Shown here piece after piece: positions 1 through 12,009 of a DNA stretch of 64,000 bases. The stretch is from Brachypodium distachyon (taxonomy: Eukaryota; Streptophyta; Magnoliopsida; Poales; Poaceae): NCBI RefSeq assembly GCF_000005505.3, contig NC_016131.3, positions 4,795,501 to 4,859,500 of the forward strand, in the 5' to 3' direction. A program made the position numbers and the translations under genes. Under the pieces are notes generated by a model. It saw nothing but the letters and a program-made list of their open reading frames with translations. It was not told the origin of the DNA and did no database searches. How positions within the stretch are numbered: the first letter of the stretch is position 1; each line of letters begins with the position of its first letter.

Positions 1-270
1 GGTGCATGTACGTTGCATGCGTAGAGACCAGCTAGAACAAGTGAATATACTTCCTCGGTATAACAAAGAATACCTAAATTTTGATTAAATTTAAATGTAT
101 TTATACACTAAGTCATATCTAAATACATCTAAATTTCAAATTTAAGACATTTTATTGGACGGAAGAGTATATGGAACGGTAACAGCGACCATCGGGAAGA
201 CATTAAATTTTGTAGGAGCCATATGTAATCTATCACAGCGGACACTACTGGCTGAAAAGACGGCTTCGTC
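1..270 (+). repeat. Local duplication, copy A (interrupted by a Stowaway element)
   Basis: Bases 1-49 and about 190-270 match 8206-8365 with modest divergence. Shared blocks include a stretch containing GCATGTACGTTGC followed by GTAGAGACCAGCTA, and a later block around GAAGACATTAAATTTTGT. The copy is split by the miniature element at 50-167, which is absent from the other copy. No coding capacity is visible. Confidence 0.75.
50..167. mobile_element. Stowaway-type MITE with TA target duplication
   Basis: A short AT-rich element whose two ends are inverted copies (CTTCCTCGG at the left, a degenerate GGACGGAAG at the right) flanked by TA at 48-49 and 168-169. The paralogous segment near 8254-8270 reads straight through the site, which confirms the insertion boundaries. 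Confidence 0.8.
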
Positions 271-727
271 TCCAATTAATGGTCAGCACAATCCGGTCCA
301 GCCGCTGTTGTATGCGAGGTGATTTGACCACTGCGGTGTCCTGGTAAAAACCTCTAATGAAACAGACAGTGCTGGAGCTGGAGGTGAAATCGCATCAAAC
401 TACTGGTGGCATGTTTCATTTGGAGTTGGAGGCACACAGTTCATGCAACACCGAACATTTAGTATACGAAAGCTCAAGAGTTAAATACATTTATGGTCAC
501 TGAATCTGTCCGCTATACTCAGATTAATCTCACCATCTTTAGAAAAGTACAAATTGTTGCAGCAATTGAAGTTGCTAGAGGGGTCACTATACTATAGCTC
601 CTTTTGTCCGGCATTTTAGGTACTAGCATATTTTTCTTCCGATCAATTAACGTTCACCCAGCTCGTTTTGGGAAATGTAAAAAAAACAAAAAAAACTCAA
701 CATGTAAAGATGGTCACTTGTCAGTCA
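168..727. other. Intergenic sequence without a supported gene
   Basis: Apart from the end of the duplicated block (to about 270), I see no gene here. Short frames, for example at 604-795, are A/T-rich and have no recognisable motif. Confidence 0.6.
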
Positions 728-791
728 CTTTTTTTTTCAAGAATGCAACCCGGCGGGTACATCATCCATTAAAGAAAAAAAAGCCAGAAAT

Positions 792-3700
792 CTAGTACAA
801 CGCCGGAGAGGACATACAGCGCCACCAGGTGACACCAAACACAAAAAGACTACATGCTAATAAGCCACCTACTCGCCCCATGGGCTGACAAAAAGATACT
901 ACCCTAAGCAGCCTGGCATGCGTCCATCGCGTCAACTCATCCATGATAGTCGAAATGACCACGTGCATTGAAGGGATTGCGCCGTTGAAGACCACATCGT
1001 TCCGATGACGCCAAATAGTCCAAAAGACCAACTGGATCGCCGAAAGGACGTCACGCCGAGCACGCCGCGGAAGGGGAAGCGAGGTCCACCACTCACGCAA
1101 GTTGGAGTTCGCATCTGGACACCAATCGCCATGGCCCCAAAGCGTGAGTAGGCGGCTCCAAACCTGCCTCGAGAGGACACAACCTAACAGCAAGTGTGAG
1201 ATGGTCTCCTCCCCCTGATCACAAAGAGGGCACCTCGCCGGGTGTGGAAGACCCCGTCTTGCAAGCCGGTCCGCCGTCCAGCAACGGTTCCGTGCGGCAA
1301 GCCATGCAAAGAACCGGCACCGCGCCGGAGCCCTCGTGTACCAGACCACGGACACCATCGGGTCACACACCCGCCCTGCAAAAAGGTTTGCATAGGCGGT
1401 TTTGGCCGAGTAGATCCCATCCTTAGACCAGTTACAAACCACGGTGTCGACCACCCCGTCCTCCAAATGAACCTCCTGGATCCATTCCCACACCGTGAGA
1501 AACTCCCCAATAGCCGCAGCATCCAAGTCCGGCCCCACATCCTCAAGCCAAGCGCCAAGGAGCGCGTCGCGGACCGAACGCTCCTGGATCCACTTGGGCC
1601 GGACCAAGCTCGCAATCCTGGGAAATGCATCACGAATGCGAATCCCCCACAGCCATCGATCGGACCAAAAAAAAATCCTCCTACCATCTCCCACACGCAA
1701 GGACGTAGCTGCCTCGAAGATCACATCGACCTCATTGGAAGTCTCCAAGGCCAGCCCTCTCCACGGACGCGAGTCGTCAGCCCGCTCCAGCCACCTCCAG
1801 CAGACCCTAAGGGCCCAATTCAGCATGTGAAGGTTGGGAACACCGAGGCCACCGAGCGGCTTGGGAGAGCAGACCGCCCGCCACGCCACAAGGCAATGCC
1901 CCCCTCTAGCCTCTTTCTGACCCTTCCACAGAAACCCACGGCAGATCTTGTCCACGCCCTTAATGATCTTGACCGGCAGATCCAGGGACATCATCGGGTA
2001 GACCGGCATTGCCATCAAGGTGGATTTGATGAGCACGAGACGACCCCCCTTCGAAAGGAGAGGCGCCTTCCACTAGGGCAGTCGGCCCTCCACCTTATCC
2101 ACCAACGGCAGGAGCTGATTCGCCGTCTGCTTCCGCAGCCCCAGTGGGAGGCCAAGGTAAACGCAAGGGAAGGCCCGGACCTCACACTGAAGGAGGCCCT
2201 CAATCAACAAGCGCTGCTTCTCCAAACACTGGATAAGGTGTGCAGAGCTCTTGGCGAAGTTCGTGCAAAGCCCGGAGGCCGCCCCGAAATCAGCGATGAC
2301 CCACGAGCACCCCACCACGTCCTTTCAAGTAGGGCGAAGGAACGTGACCACATCGTCGACAAAGATGGACGTGCGGTGTCGGAACCCTTGGGCTGCGAGA
2401 GGACCAGCAGCCCCACCTCCGCCGCCTTCTCCAACATGGAGTGAAGGACGTCCATCACAAGAATGAAGAACATTGGCGACAGAGGGTCCCCTTGCCAGAG
2501 GCCACGGCGGTGCACGATGGAGTCCCCCAAAATGCCATTGAGAAGGACTCTCGTGGTAGCCGTGGAAAGCAGTCCACAAATCCACGCCCGGAACCTCGGG
2601 CCAAAACCCCGCCGCTCCAGAACCTCCAAAAAGAAGGCCCAATCCACCGTATTGAAGGCCTTAGTGATATCCAGCTTAAGAAGGACGACATCAATCCTGG
2701 CACGGTGGAGGCTACGCGCCGTGCCCTGAACAAGCATGAAGTTATCATGCAAGCAACGCCCTTTAACAAAGGCGCACTGAGGCAGACCGACCAAGTGGGG
2801 AAGGGTCGGTGCCACCCTCGCCGCCAGGACCTTCGTGAAGAGCTTAGCCACGCTGTGGATCAGGCTGACCGGCCTAAAGTCCCGCACCTCCCGCGCATCC
2901 GGCTTCTTGGGCAGCAGGTTAATGAAAGCCACATTCACGGCTTGCATCCCCCTCACATCCAACAGGGCCAAGGCGGCAAAGGCCTCCACCACATCATGCT
3001 TGATGGTATCCCAATAGGCCACGAAGAACCTCCCAGAAAAACCATCCGGCCCAGGGGCTTTGTCAAGCGCCTGGTCCTTAACCACGGCCCAAATTTCAGC
3101 CTCCGAAATGATCGAGGCGGTCGCTGGTGGAGACCCCCAAGAAGTCAAGATCAAGGGAGAAGGCCCTATCCGGGGCCGAGCCCAACAATCCAGAGAAGAA
3201 GTCGTCCACAGCCAAGGCCTTCTCCTCATGGCCCGCCACCAAGACACCATCCACCAAAAGGTGGGACACGAAGTTCTTTCTCCTCCGATGGCTCGCATGC
3301 AGGTGAAAGAACTTCGTGCAAGCATCGCCCTCCCGCAACCAAAGGGCCCGCGAACGTTGCTGGCAATTGACCGCTCCAAAGAGGCAAGGCCGAGCAACTT
3401 GCGCTTGAGAGTCCTACGCAGCCCCCTCTCCTCCGGGGAAAGCGTCCGAGACTCCATGGCCACGTCAAGCCGAAGAATGATCTCGGTGACCACCAGAATT
3501 TGCAGCTTGGTGTTGCCAATGAAACGGTCGCTCCAGCTCCTAAGTCGCTTTGCCGTACGACGCAACTTGGAGTCCAAGCGCAGGAACGGGTTGACCGGAT
3601 CATCACCGAGGTCCCACGCCACCTTGACCACCTCCTAGAAGCCTCAACCTTGGTCCAGAAGCTCTCAAAATGAAAGCGACGGCCCCTAAGGAGCTGGGCC

Positions 3701-4440
3701 TCCAAGACCACGAGCAAGGGACAGTGATCCGACGTCGCCGTGCTCAAGGCAGAGAGGAAAGCGTTGGGGAACGCATTCTCCCAATCCACCGAAGAGAAGG
3801 CACGATCTAACTTCTCGAGTGTAGCCACCTCCCTCTTGTTCGACCACGTGTAGCGCCTCCCGTTGAGATAGAGCTCCTTAAGCTCAAGATCTCGAATCAA
3901 CTTGCGGAATTTACCCATCATCCTCCGATTAATAAGATCATTGTTCTTATCCGTCGGAACCACGATGAGTTTGAAGTCTCCCGCAATGAACCACGGCCCT
4001 GCAATAAGATCGCGGACATCACGCAGCTCCTGAAGAAAAGCCACCTTGTCCCCATCGTCCTAAGGGCCATAGACGACCGTGATCCACCACGCCGGGCAAG
4101 GGGTGTCGGAGACGGCGCCAACACTAGCCGTGACCGCAAAGTCAGTGATATGTGGGTTGGCGAGATGCACCATGGCGCTTTTCCACGCCAATATCACCCC
4201 ACCGCGGGTGCCATCCGCCGACAAAAAGAAAAAGGAATCAAATTCCGAACCACAGCACTCGTCGACCACGTACCGCAAAACCAAATTTAACTTAGATTCT
4301 TGGAGTCCAACATACAAGCTCCGGAAGAAGCCACCACATTACGGACAGCAGTGCATTTAGCAGGGAAGTTTAAACCCCGCACATTCCCCGCTAAAAAGCT
4401 AACATTCGCGAAGGACAAAGACATAGGAAAGTCCACCAAA
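792..4440 (-). pseudogene. LINE ORF2 relic: endonuclease, reverse transcriptase, zf-RVT
   Basis: The reading begins near 4440 with the endonuclease segment (LAGNVRGLNFPAKC) and continues through shifted frames at 4317-4060 and 4044-3600, which hold the fold elements FIAGDFK, YTWSNKR and the SDHCPL end motif. The reverse transcriptase follows (about 3250-2200) with FRPVSLI, LDITKAFNTVDW, RGLWQGDPLSP and the catalytic box as FVDD in place of the usual FADD. The C-terminal zf-RVT region (2036-792) has WLAARNRCWTADRL and CPLCDQGEETISHLLLGC. At least four frame changes separate these pieces, so no working enzyme is encoded. Long plus-strand frames at 1242-2444 and 2441-3370 are its antisense shadow. 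Confidence 0.9.
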
Positions 4441-6712
4441 ACCCACGGCCTGCACCAGGGATGGTGCCTAGACCAGCACCTCCCCTCCCGTGCCTTCCTC
4501 CATCGGTTGGCAACGGACTCCCAACCGACAAGGGACAGGATCGCGGTGATGTGCTCAGGCGCTAGAGGCTTGTCGAACAGCCCAAGGTAGGCCTGCAAAG
4601 TGTTGTCTCCAATGCGCTCGCCTTCCCTCGCAAAGCCCAGCCGGTGGATGATGGCCCGCTGCTGCCTGCTGGCTCCCCCAGCCGAAGCCCCCTGGCCAGC
4701 CAGGCGCTTGCTGCGCTTGACCAAGCACTGCGGCTGCACCGCCCGCCTGGGCCGCCTAGCCAGAGGCCTCGACAACACCGGCGAGACCGCCTGCCGCACG
4801 CGCAAGTGGAAGGCCTCCACCTCCCGGGTCGCAGCCGCGACCTCAGCCTCGCCAGACATGGTGGGAGAAACATCCCCCAAACCAGCGACACCAGCATCCC
4901 CGATGGGCACCACCACCTGCAAGACCTCCGACAAGAGAGGGGGTGCCAGCGGTGACGGCGACTCCACCACCAACCCGCCCTCCGCGCACGACGGCGAGAG
5001 GCACAACCGCGATGACGAAGCATTGCAAGATGACCCAAAGGGCGGGGCGGGGACAGCCAGGGGGACGAGGCCTCCAACCTCATCGGATCCCAACCGTCAT
5101 CAACGCGCGGGAGTGGAGCCGCCCACTCCAGGAGAGGGTCAACTCCCAGCAGACTCTCAATCCTCAGCGGCCTGAACTCCGGCGCCGCCGCTGAGAGCCG
5201 TGGCATCAAGTGAGCACCATCCTGGCCACCCACCGTCCTCGACCGGAAGTCATCTGGGTGATCCCCAAAATCATCCACATCCATGCGACCCCTCGAACAG
5301 CTGAAGAAGTTCTGTCTCGGACCTCGGGACGGTCGCCAGTCACCCTCGGTCCCGGCCTCCCCATCATCGGAAGGCTAGTCATCAGACGAACCGCGGTTCG
5401 TAGAGGCAGTGGAGTCCTCTACCCGCAGGAGGTGGATAAGCACCCGGTACTCAAGGAGGTTGACCTCAGAGGGGATCGCCATCTCAGATGGCAACAACAA
5501 ATCAGCATCCTCCTCCTCCTCAAATGTCGGCGCCTCAGGAATCTGCGACGTCTTCTCACGAGCAATCAGACAAGGGTCCGACGTCCAGGCATACACCCTG
5601 AACCGTCCCATATCCACTCGGCTGGAAGTGTCAGAGCCCAGCCGCTCAATACCACAAGACGGACCGAGCAACGCCGCCGCCGTGCTAGCCGTCCCCGCAT
5701 GCGGAGGCACGCCCTCCATCTCAAGATGGACACGAAACAGAGCCGTGCGACCCACCGCCTGCCGGAAGAGGTTCCATGGCAAGAACCTCAGGGAAAACCC
5801 GCGACCGTCGATCGACCCGACGGTGAGAATGGCGTCGCGCGCCATCCTAGAGTTGAGCACCACGATGAAATCGTCTGGCTAGAACGTGTGAACCGTGAAG
5901 CATCCCACAAGCTTCGGCAGGCTCGCCTCGAGCACCCTGGAGACCGTCGTGGGCGCTATACGAGGCTGCGGGCCCGTGACGGCAACCACGACACTCCACT
6001 GCAGCGCCCTCTCCGCAGCGTCGATCTCAACGCATCGCGGGATGATGCAGAGCTCGCCCTTCGGCCTCAAGGACGCTGCGCCAAGCGGCAGCACCTCCAC
6101 TGCCGCCACCCCTTGGGGGGCAACCGCCAGCAAAGGGGGCGGGGGTGGCGCAGCCTGTGCAGCCTCCACCACCGGGGCCGGCACCACAACAGGCTCTAGC
6201 ACACGCGGGCCAAGCCGGGCCAGGAGGGCGGGCCACGGTGCCGGCCTCGGAGCCGGCGCACCGCACGCCGAAGGGGCCACCTGGACCGGGGCCAGAGCAC
6301 CACGCGCCGGGGAAGCCGCCAGGGCCAGGGCCGGGGTCGGAGGAGCCACCACGGGGTCCGGAGCACCGCGCGCCGAAGGCGCCGCCTGGGCCGGGGCTGG
6401 AGCACCACGAGGAGCCACCACGGGAGCCAGAGCACCGCGCGCCGATGGCGCCGCCTGGGCCGGAGCGCCACAAGGCGCTGACACCACCCCAAGACCGAGC
6501 CGCGCCGTGACCGGCCCATGCGCCGCAGCCGCCGGGGGAGAGCCGCCGGAAGGACTGCGCCTCCCGCGGCACAACCTCGCCACGTGCCCCTCGCCGCCGC
6601 ACCGGAGAAACTTCGTCGGATTGGGACAGAGGGCCGCGACGTGGTCCACGGCGAGGCAATTGAAGCACCGGCCGACGAGGTCCTGCGGCAACTCCTGCCG
6701 GACGGCCGCCAC
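4441..6712 (-). pseudogene. LINE ORF1 relic with zinc knuckles
   Basis: The N-terminal piece (6712-5879) contains an intact knuckle, CFNCLAVDHVAALC, and a second degenerate one in which the first cysteine is replaced (FLRCGGEGHVARLC), followed by Pro/Ala repeats. A second piece (5863-5375) carries the conserved ORF1 segment around GRGFSLRFLPWNLFRQAVG. A third (5093 to about 4440) ends with the typical basic and helical tail (KRSKRLAGQ, then LFDKPLAPEHI) just before ORF2. The three pieces lie in different frames. ORF1 proteins of this type bind LINE RNA; this copy cannot be translated whole. Confidence 0.8.
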
Positions 6713-7265
6713 GGGGAGAGGTGCAATCGGACGGCGGGGCTTGCACGGGTTCTAACGTCCCTGGTGCCTCCAGCCGCCACCATCCCCGTCCTCACGCCCG
6801 CCATCACCAGCCGCGGCCGAAATCACCACTGAAGCAGTACGTCGAAGAGGTTGTGTGCCCGTAGGCACCACATCACCCACCTCCATGGGGACGCGGGGGG
6901 GGGGGGGGGGGGGGTGCCGTGCCACTCCGGAGCACTTCGTAGTAGGAGCGCTCCGATCCCACGCTGCCGGAGGAGGGCGACAACTCCCTCCAGCGCAGCT
7001 CCTTGGTGGACGGCCGGGGGCTCGCCGGCGTGGACATGGATGCCATCCACCAGAGAAAAAAAAGGGGGGGAGGAGGGGAGGAAGCGACCAGGGCAGGGCC
7101 GAGGAGGGAAAGGAGGCCGCCGGCGGGTCGTGGACGGCGGTGGCGGAAACGGGGGGAGGGAGCGAGCAGGACAGGCCGAAGGAGGGAAGGGGCCGCCGCC
7201 GGCGGGGGGGGGGGGGGGGGGTGGACGCCGCCGGCGGGGGCGGCGGAACCCTAGGGTCTCTGGAT

Positions 7266-8205
7266 TTTTTCTTGGTGACAATGGGGGCAGCATGATCAAG
7301 CGGTGGCTTTCTACAATTCTCTAAAAAGTTTCAGCCGTTGCTCCGCTTCTCTCTCTCACTGGTACGTGCTCTCACCGTCATTGCCCAAAGGCCCATATCT
7401 TGGGCCCTAGAAGATAGTCAAAGGAGTTGTTTCATGTTCTTTGGCATGGACTGATAGTCTGATATGGATCGTGACTCCTGAGAAGGAAACTACTATAAGC
7501 AAAAAGATCAAGCAGAGAAATACTCCCTCCGTTATAAGGTGTGTAACTTTTAGGCTAAAATTCGAGAGAGACTTGGGTGATTTTTCTTTTAGAACCGGTG
7601 TGGAATTTATTCCCCCCGTCTTCCTTGAAAAAAAATCTGTTCGAAAAAATAATCTGCATGTGAAATAACTGGTTCTAGTAGACTTCTAATAGAAATAAAC
7701 TTCTGGTTTGAATACGTACTTGTGGCATTGCTGGTTGGTAAGACCGTAAGAATATTTTCTCCTATGGATCATGACTGTGTTCTGTTGACGTCGGGCACGG
7801 GGGGGCAACTCGCCGAGAATGTCTCGCCAGTTCTTTCCACCATGGAGAATGTCCTCGTGGCCGGACATCTATACATGATCTGACTACGGCAGCATACTAC
7901 TCTTTGCTTGGGGTCTCCAATGGGTGATTTCAGGCACAATCGAGGTTTATGATGACTCTGTGGCCCAGTTTTGGTACCGAAGCTGCCGACCGGACACAGG
8001 TTGTAGCAACATAAACTTGTAAATGGTCTGATCCTGTGATCCATCTTCTTGACGCCACCCATTCCGAGCGACTGCCGACTACTTGTCTCATCCTAGAATA
8101 CCTGGCTCTTCTTCAAAAAGAGCCACGGAGAAGTTAATTCATTCCAGAATAGGGCGAAAGAAAGCAATTTGGTTGTGTCTTCTTATGGGAGTTTGGTTAG
8201 TTGGA
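7266..8205. other. Intergenic; one-sided Stowaway end, otherwise nothing recognised
   Basis: At 7521-7545 there is a single Stowaway-like end (TACTCCCTCCGTTATAAGG) with no partner end nearby, so it is a truncated copy. The rest, including a 97-codon minus frame at 8062-7769, shows no known domain. Confidence 0.5.
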
Positions 8206-8365
8206 TGGTGCATGTACGTTGCGTGCGTAGAGACCAGCTAGTATAGAGAGTTGGGCAGAACAAGTGAATATATATGGGCTGTGTATCAGCATGCTGTCAT
8301 CGTCGCGAAGACATTAAATTTTGTGGGAGCCTTATGTAATTAGTTATCGCAGCCACACTACCGGC
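8206..8365 (+). repeat. Local duplication, copy B
   Basis: Matches 1-49 plus about 190-270 in the same orientation. It lacks the miniature element present in copy A, so it shows the pre-insertion state. The two copies flank the LINE at 728-7265. Confidence 0.75.
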
Positions 8366-9228
8366 TGTTTTCCTTCAAAACGAAGAGAATAATGTAACTT
8401 TTCCGAGTTTTTTTTGTTTGAAAAGGAAGATAAAACCTTCTGACATCTGCATCTTTGGATGTGTATACAGTCATTATATTTTTATTTTAATAAAAGATAC
8501 CAGGTCAAGCCAAGACATCGTTGTACGAGTAGAGTACATGAGTACTAGCAACGAAATAGCCATGACAAAAGGACAAAAAGAACACTGACGGCTATGTTTC
8601 CGAAGCAATACATTGGAGATGAGGGAGAAAAACACTCCTGCCACCGGAACCTGCGCGTGACGATTCGTGAAATTTTACAAAGTTCGACACCCAACAAAAA
8701 TCGTGTGCCCTATTTTTTGGAAAGGAGCGAGTACTAACTCATCGTAGTAAAACTGTCAAACCCAACAACCTTCTCAAGAAATAATTCAACAATAACAAAG
8801 ATTTGCATTAATTCATGCATACATCTTCTCACTTAAACACATGATTACTTTAATTAGTTACCGATCCATAATAAGTGTCACTAATTTAGTACAACGAGTA
8901 ATTGATAAATACAATTGGTAAAGTATATTTACGCACACACACGATTTCTCTTGTACAAATTTTATTGGAACCAAAAGTGGTCGACCTCCACCGCTTCTTT
9001 TTGTAAATATCTGTTTTTACAAAAAGCACAAGAAAATAAAAGGTTACCACATTGATAGATAGATGTCTATCTCATCTGACACAACATTTTTTTTGAACCG
9101 ATTTCTTATAACGATACAACATACATGCATGTTGTTCAAACTAGAAAATGCATCAGCTTCATGAAAAACAAAGTTACGACCTTTTTTTTTTGCGAGAAGA
9201 CAAACAAGTTACGACCTACGGGGTCGAT
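8366..9228. other. AT-rich intergenic sequence
   Basis: No frame longer than about 60 codons and no clear repeat boundary. I see nothing to annotate. Confidence 0.6.
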
Positions 9229-10049
9229 TCAGCATGAGAAGGCTCGCTGCGACATCGATGGTCTTTGATCCACATCAGCGTTAAGACATTCCATAGCGAT
9301 ACCTGCAAGGCTACGAAGAACCTCCAAATCTCCTGGTACTGCAATTTCTGTGTCAAACAACTCAGCTGCCCTATTTTCCTCATAAAATTCCTGGAATTCC
9401 GTTACTAAAATATTTCCGTTTTCAGAATCACGAGTGGCCTTCTTTCGTGTAATAAGCTCCAAGATCACAATCCCAAAACTGCAGACATCACTTTTTTCAG
9501 TCAATCGGCCTTCTCTTCTGTACACCGGATTCATGTAAGTCAGGTCACCAATGACATTCACGGTATGTTTCTTATCTCTTGCAATTAACCTCGATATGCC
9601 AAAGTCTGAGATCTTGGGCACAAAGCTATCATCTAAGAGTATATTTGCCGGTTTAACATCACCATGTATAATTTTTGTGTGGGCTTCTGAATGCATATAA
9701 GATAGACCACGAGCTGATTCTGCGGCAATTCTTACACGCACATTCAAGCCTAGAGGCTCCCTGTTGCCCACTCTGTGAAGAATGTTATCGAGGCTTCCTT
9801 TGGAGACAAACTCGTAGACTAGCATGGGTGTATCCAGTCTAGGCAACAACCTATGAGCCAAATATTCTTGTGGATGATTTGAGACTGGATGATGACTTCA
9901 TTTGCAAATTGTTTGTTCTCTAGCAAACTACCACTAATCGGTTTCTTTACTGCAACCAGTTTGATTACGGGGTATATAATTTGACACTCTCCTTCTCGCG
10001 ATGACGAGGGATAAGCAAAAATATTTACAAACAGTTGACCATGCATCAT
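9229..10049 (-). pseudogene. Wall-associated receptor kinase-like (WAK-type) kinase domain relic
   Basis: An N-lobe fragment (10049 to about 9846) has the lysine strand LVAVKKPISG, a segment ending ANEVIIQSQIIHKN, and LIGCC, but no glycine-rich loop, no transmembrane segment and no extracellular domain. A frameshift near 9845 separates it from the C-lobe (to 9229), which has MLVYEFVSKGSL, the catalytic loop HGDVKPANILL, KISDFGISRL, and TEKSDVCSFG, ending at QRPSM. HGD in place of HRD is the non-RD form common in grass WAK-like and immune receptor kinases. The activation segment reads YMNPVY where DPEY or DPVY is usual, and SDVYSFG has become SDVCSFG. It is therefore a 5'-truncated, frameshifted pseudogene. 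Family assignment is from remembered motifs, not alignment. Confidence 0.85.
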
Positions 10050-11238
10050 ACATGCATGCGACCCATTATGCTCATCTCCTTAAATTTTTTTTTTGCAACA
10101 ATCATACTCCTTCCACATGCTCCACAAACGGTGTGTATGGCTTGCCAGATCGGTATGCCATCGTCGCCCGTGTAAAGGCTACCACCGTCCTAGAAAACCA
10201 TTGCCACTCGTCAAGAAAAAGAAGGCCCCTCCCACCCTTGGCAATAGGGCCGCCGCCACCTCAGCAAGGCCGGAGACTCTGGCAGTGAGGATGATCCAAG
10301 GGATCGGAGGGAATTTCTTGCCTTAGTTGCCCCCACACATTTATATACTTGAAGGCTTGCAGCGCCATTTGCTTTGGGACCAAGTTGCATGTCTAATGTG
10401 AACTAGCCGTGTGACCCGCGCGTTTGCACAGCTAGACTCACTATATATTATGATAGATTACTGTATAAAAACCTTGTGGACGAAGACAGAGTTCCCTGTC
10501 TTGAACAGAAGCACACCTCAGATTTGCCTCCGATCGCTCGCTAGGAATCACTTTCCAGCTCCGTCCACCATCGAGAAGACCGTCCTTGTCGTGACCTGAT
10601 TGACCTCACGTTCAGTGGGAACTGTTCTAACAGCAGCTAGGACTTTGTTGGAGAATGGCCACTACCATCCAGCTTTTTCGTGATTTTTGGTGGCCGAGTC
10701 GTTGCGGCAGCTGCTATATAGTAGAGATTCAGTAAGTACATGCTTTGATTCGTTATCCTGACGCCGCCCATTCCTAGAACCATCTCATCCAAAAGTAACT
10801 CATTTGATCGTGGTCTAGAAGAGACACCACAACCAATATCTTAACTCCTATAAAAGAGCCATGTGGTGGTGGCCGAACGTCACATCCCACCAGTCTCTTA
10901 CCGGTGGTACTCTATACTCCCGTCGAAGGGGAAATGCAAATCCGGCAGCGTACTCTATGCTTCCGTCGGTGCTACCGATGCAAACCGCTCGATGGCCCAG
11001 AATTTCCTCTGCTGGAATCAACGGCAGAGATTTACCGGTGGCCCACGCCTGACGAGCTCCCTTCCGTTTTTTGAAGTCCCTTCGCAACTGGACAATTCGC
11101 CTTCGTTTTTACCGCTACTGCTGCTGCAACAGTCATCAGAACGAGCCGCCTTCGCAAGCCACGCTCCAGGAGAAACAACAGGATAAACGGCAGGAGACTC
11201 ATGATACTAGCAGGAGTACAGTCAGAGTAGTACACCAA
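10050..11238. other. Intergenic; a short block related to 8040-8110
   Basis: The segment near 10755-10860 shares short blocks (GACGCCGCCCATTCC, AAAGAGCCA) with 8050-8130, so it is probably another diverged copy of the same local duplication. The frame at 10863-11186 has no recognisable motif. Confidence 0.45.
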
Positions 11239-11410
11239 GGATGCGTTTGGTTGTGGTGTGGGCTGGGTTGGGGCGGCTCGGCCCATTGTTTTTTGCGTTT
11301 AGATAGATGGTTGGGTCTGAACGGAACGGTGAAAATTAGGCCAGAAAAACGATTCGGCCCGTTCAGCAAAATCTGCTGGCCCCGCCTGGCCCAACAACCA
11401 AACGCCCCCT
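11239..11410. mobile_element. MITE with GCGTTTGGTTG terminal inverted repeats
   Basis: The left end contains GGATGCGTTTGGTTG and the right end CAACCAAACGCCCCCT, inverted copies with two mismatches. The 172-bp size and this end sequence resemble small non-autonomous DNA elements common in grasses. No clear target duplication was identified, so the superfamily is not assigned. Confidence 0.6.
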
Positions 11411-11422
11411 AAGCGATCAAGC

Positions 11423-12009
11423 ATGTCCATCGCCGCCGTGTTCCAACTCGACGCACCAGCAGCAGCAGCCACCATCGAGGACGCCGCCACCGTCACCACC
11501 ATAGTCGTCGACATAATAAGCCAGCAGCAAACTGAGCAGCCATCTTCGACGAGGCATCAAGCCTCAAGCTCGCGCGCTCCTTTTTCGCCGTGGGCTCTCT
11601 CACCATGCTCGCTGACGTGAGCACGATGCTTTACCAGCCGCCCAAGGGGCCCGTCTTCGCCGACCACGGCGCCACTTACAACGGCATCCTCGCCGCCGTG
11701 CTCACCGTCATCGCCCTCGAAATGGCCAGAGCCTACCGCCTGTCCCGCTCCATGGGCGGCGCTTTCTCGCTTTCGCCAAAGGTCTTGTGCGCTTCGCTGG
11801 CTTGCTGCTGCTGCTGCTTGTCCTGGCCGACGGGGGTTTCGCTCTCACCGCCGTGGAGGCGCCCTGACAACAACTTCCAAGCTGTTCCCTTCCACAACAG
11901 AGGGGAACGACTCGTGCTACTCCCCAGAGGCCCAGACCCAAACCCAACTGCCTCCTTATATATCATCACCAATTGGCAATTGGGCTTGCTCGTTTTTATT
12001 ATACTTTAA
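11423..12009 (+). pseudogene. Frameshifted hypothetical membrane-protein-like frame
   Basis: A first frame (11423-11620) opens with MSIAAVFQLDAP and includes IEDAATVTTIVVDIIS. A second frame (about 11536-12009) continues without overlap in sense: IFDEASSLKLARSFFAVG, then a hydrophobic stretch LAAVLTVIALEMARA and a Cys/Leu-rich stretch. The stop at 11533 and the frame change suggest one original protein with a frameshift between residues of an acidic linker and the first membrane segment. I do not recognise the family. It could also be chance coding in GC-rich DNA. Confidence 0.35.

Larger units (their letters stand above)
728..7265 (-). mobile_element. L1-type LINE retrotransposon, decayed but nearly full length
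   Basis: Read on the minus strand, the order is a GC-rich 5' leader (7265-6715), ORF1 with a zinc-knuckle region, then ORF2 with endonuclease, reverse transcriptase and a C-terminal zinc-binding region, ending at a short T-run on the plus strand (about 728-738) that corresponds to a poly(A) tail. This is the standard plant L1 layout. All three parts are broken by frameshifts, so the element is dead. No convincing target-site duplication was found, so the outer limits are approximate. The leader contains two long homopolymer runs, G20 at 6895-6914 and G18 at 7204-7221 (plus strand), which may be of uncertain length. Confidence 0.9.

Noticed and set aside
1242..3370. Long plus-strand frames (400 and 309 codons)
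   Set aside because: They are antisense to the LINE ORF2, Arg/Pro-rich, and have no motif; shadows of the minus-strand element.
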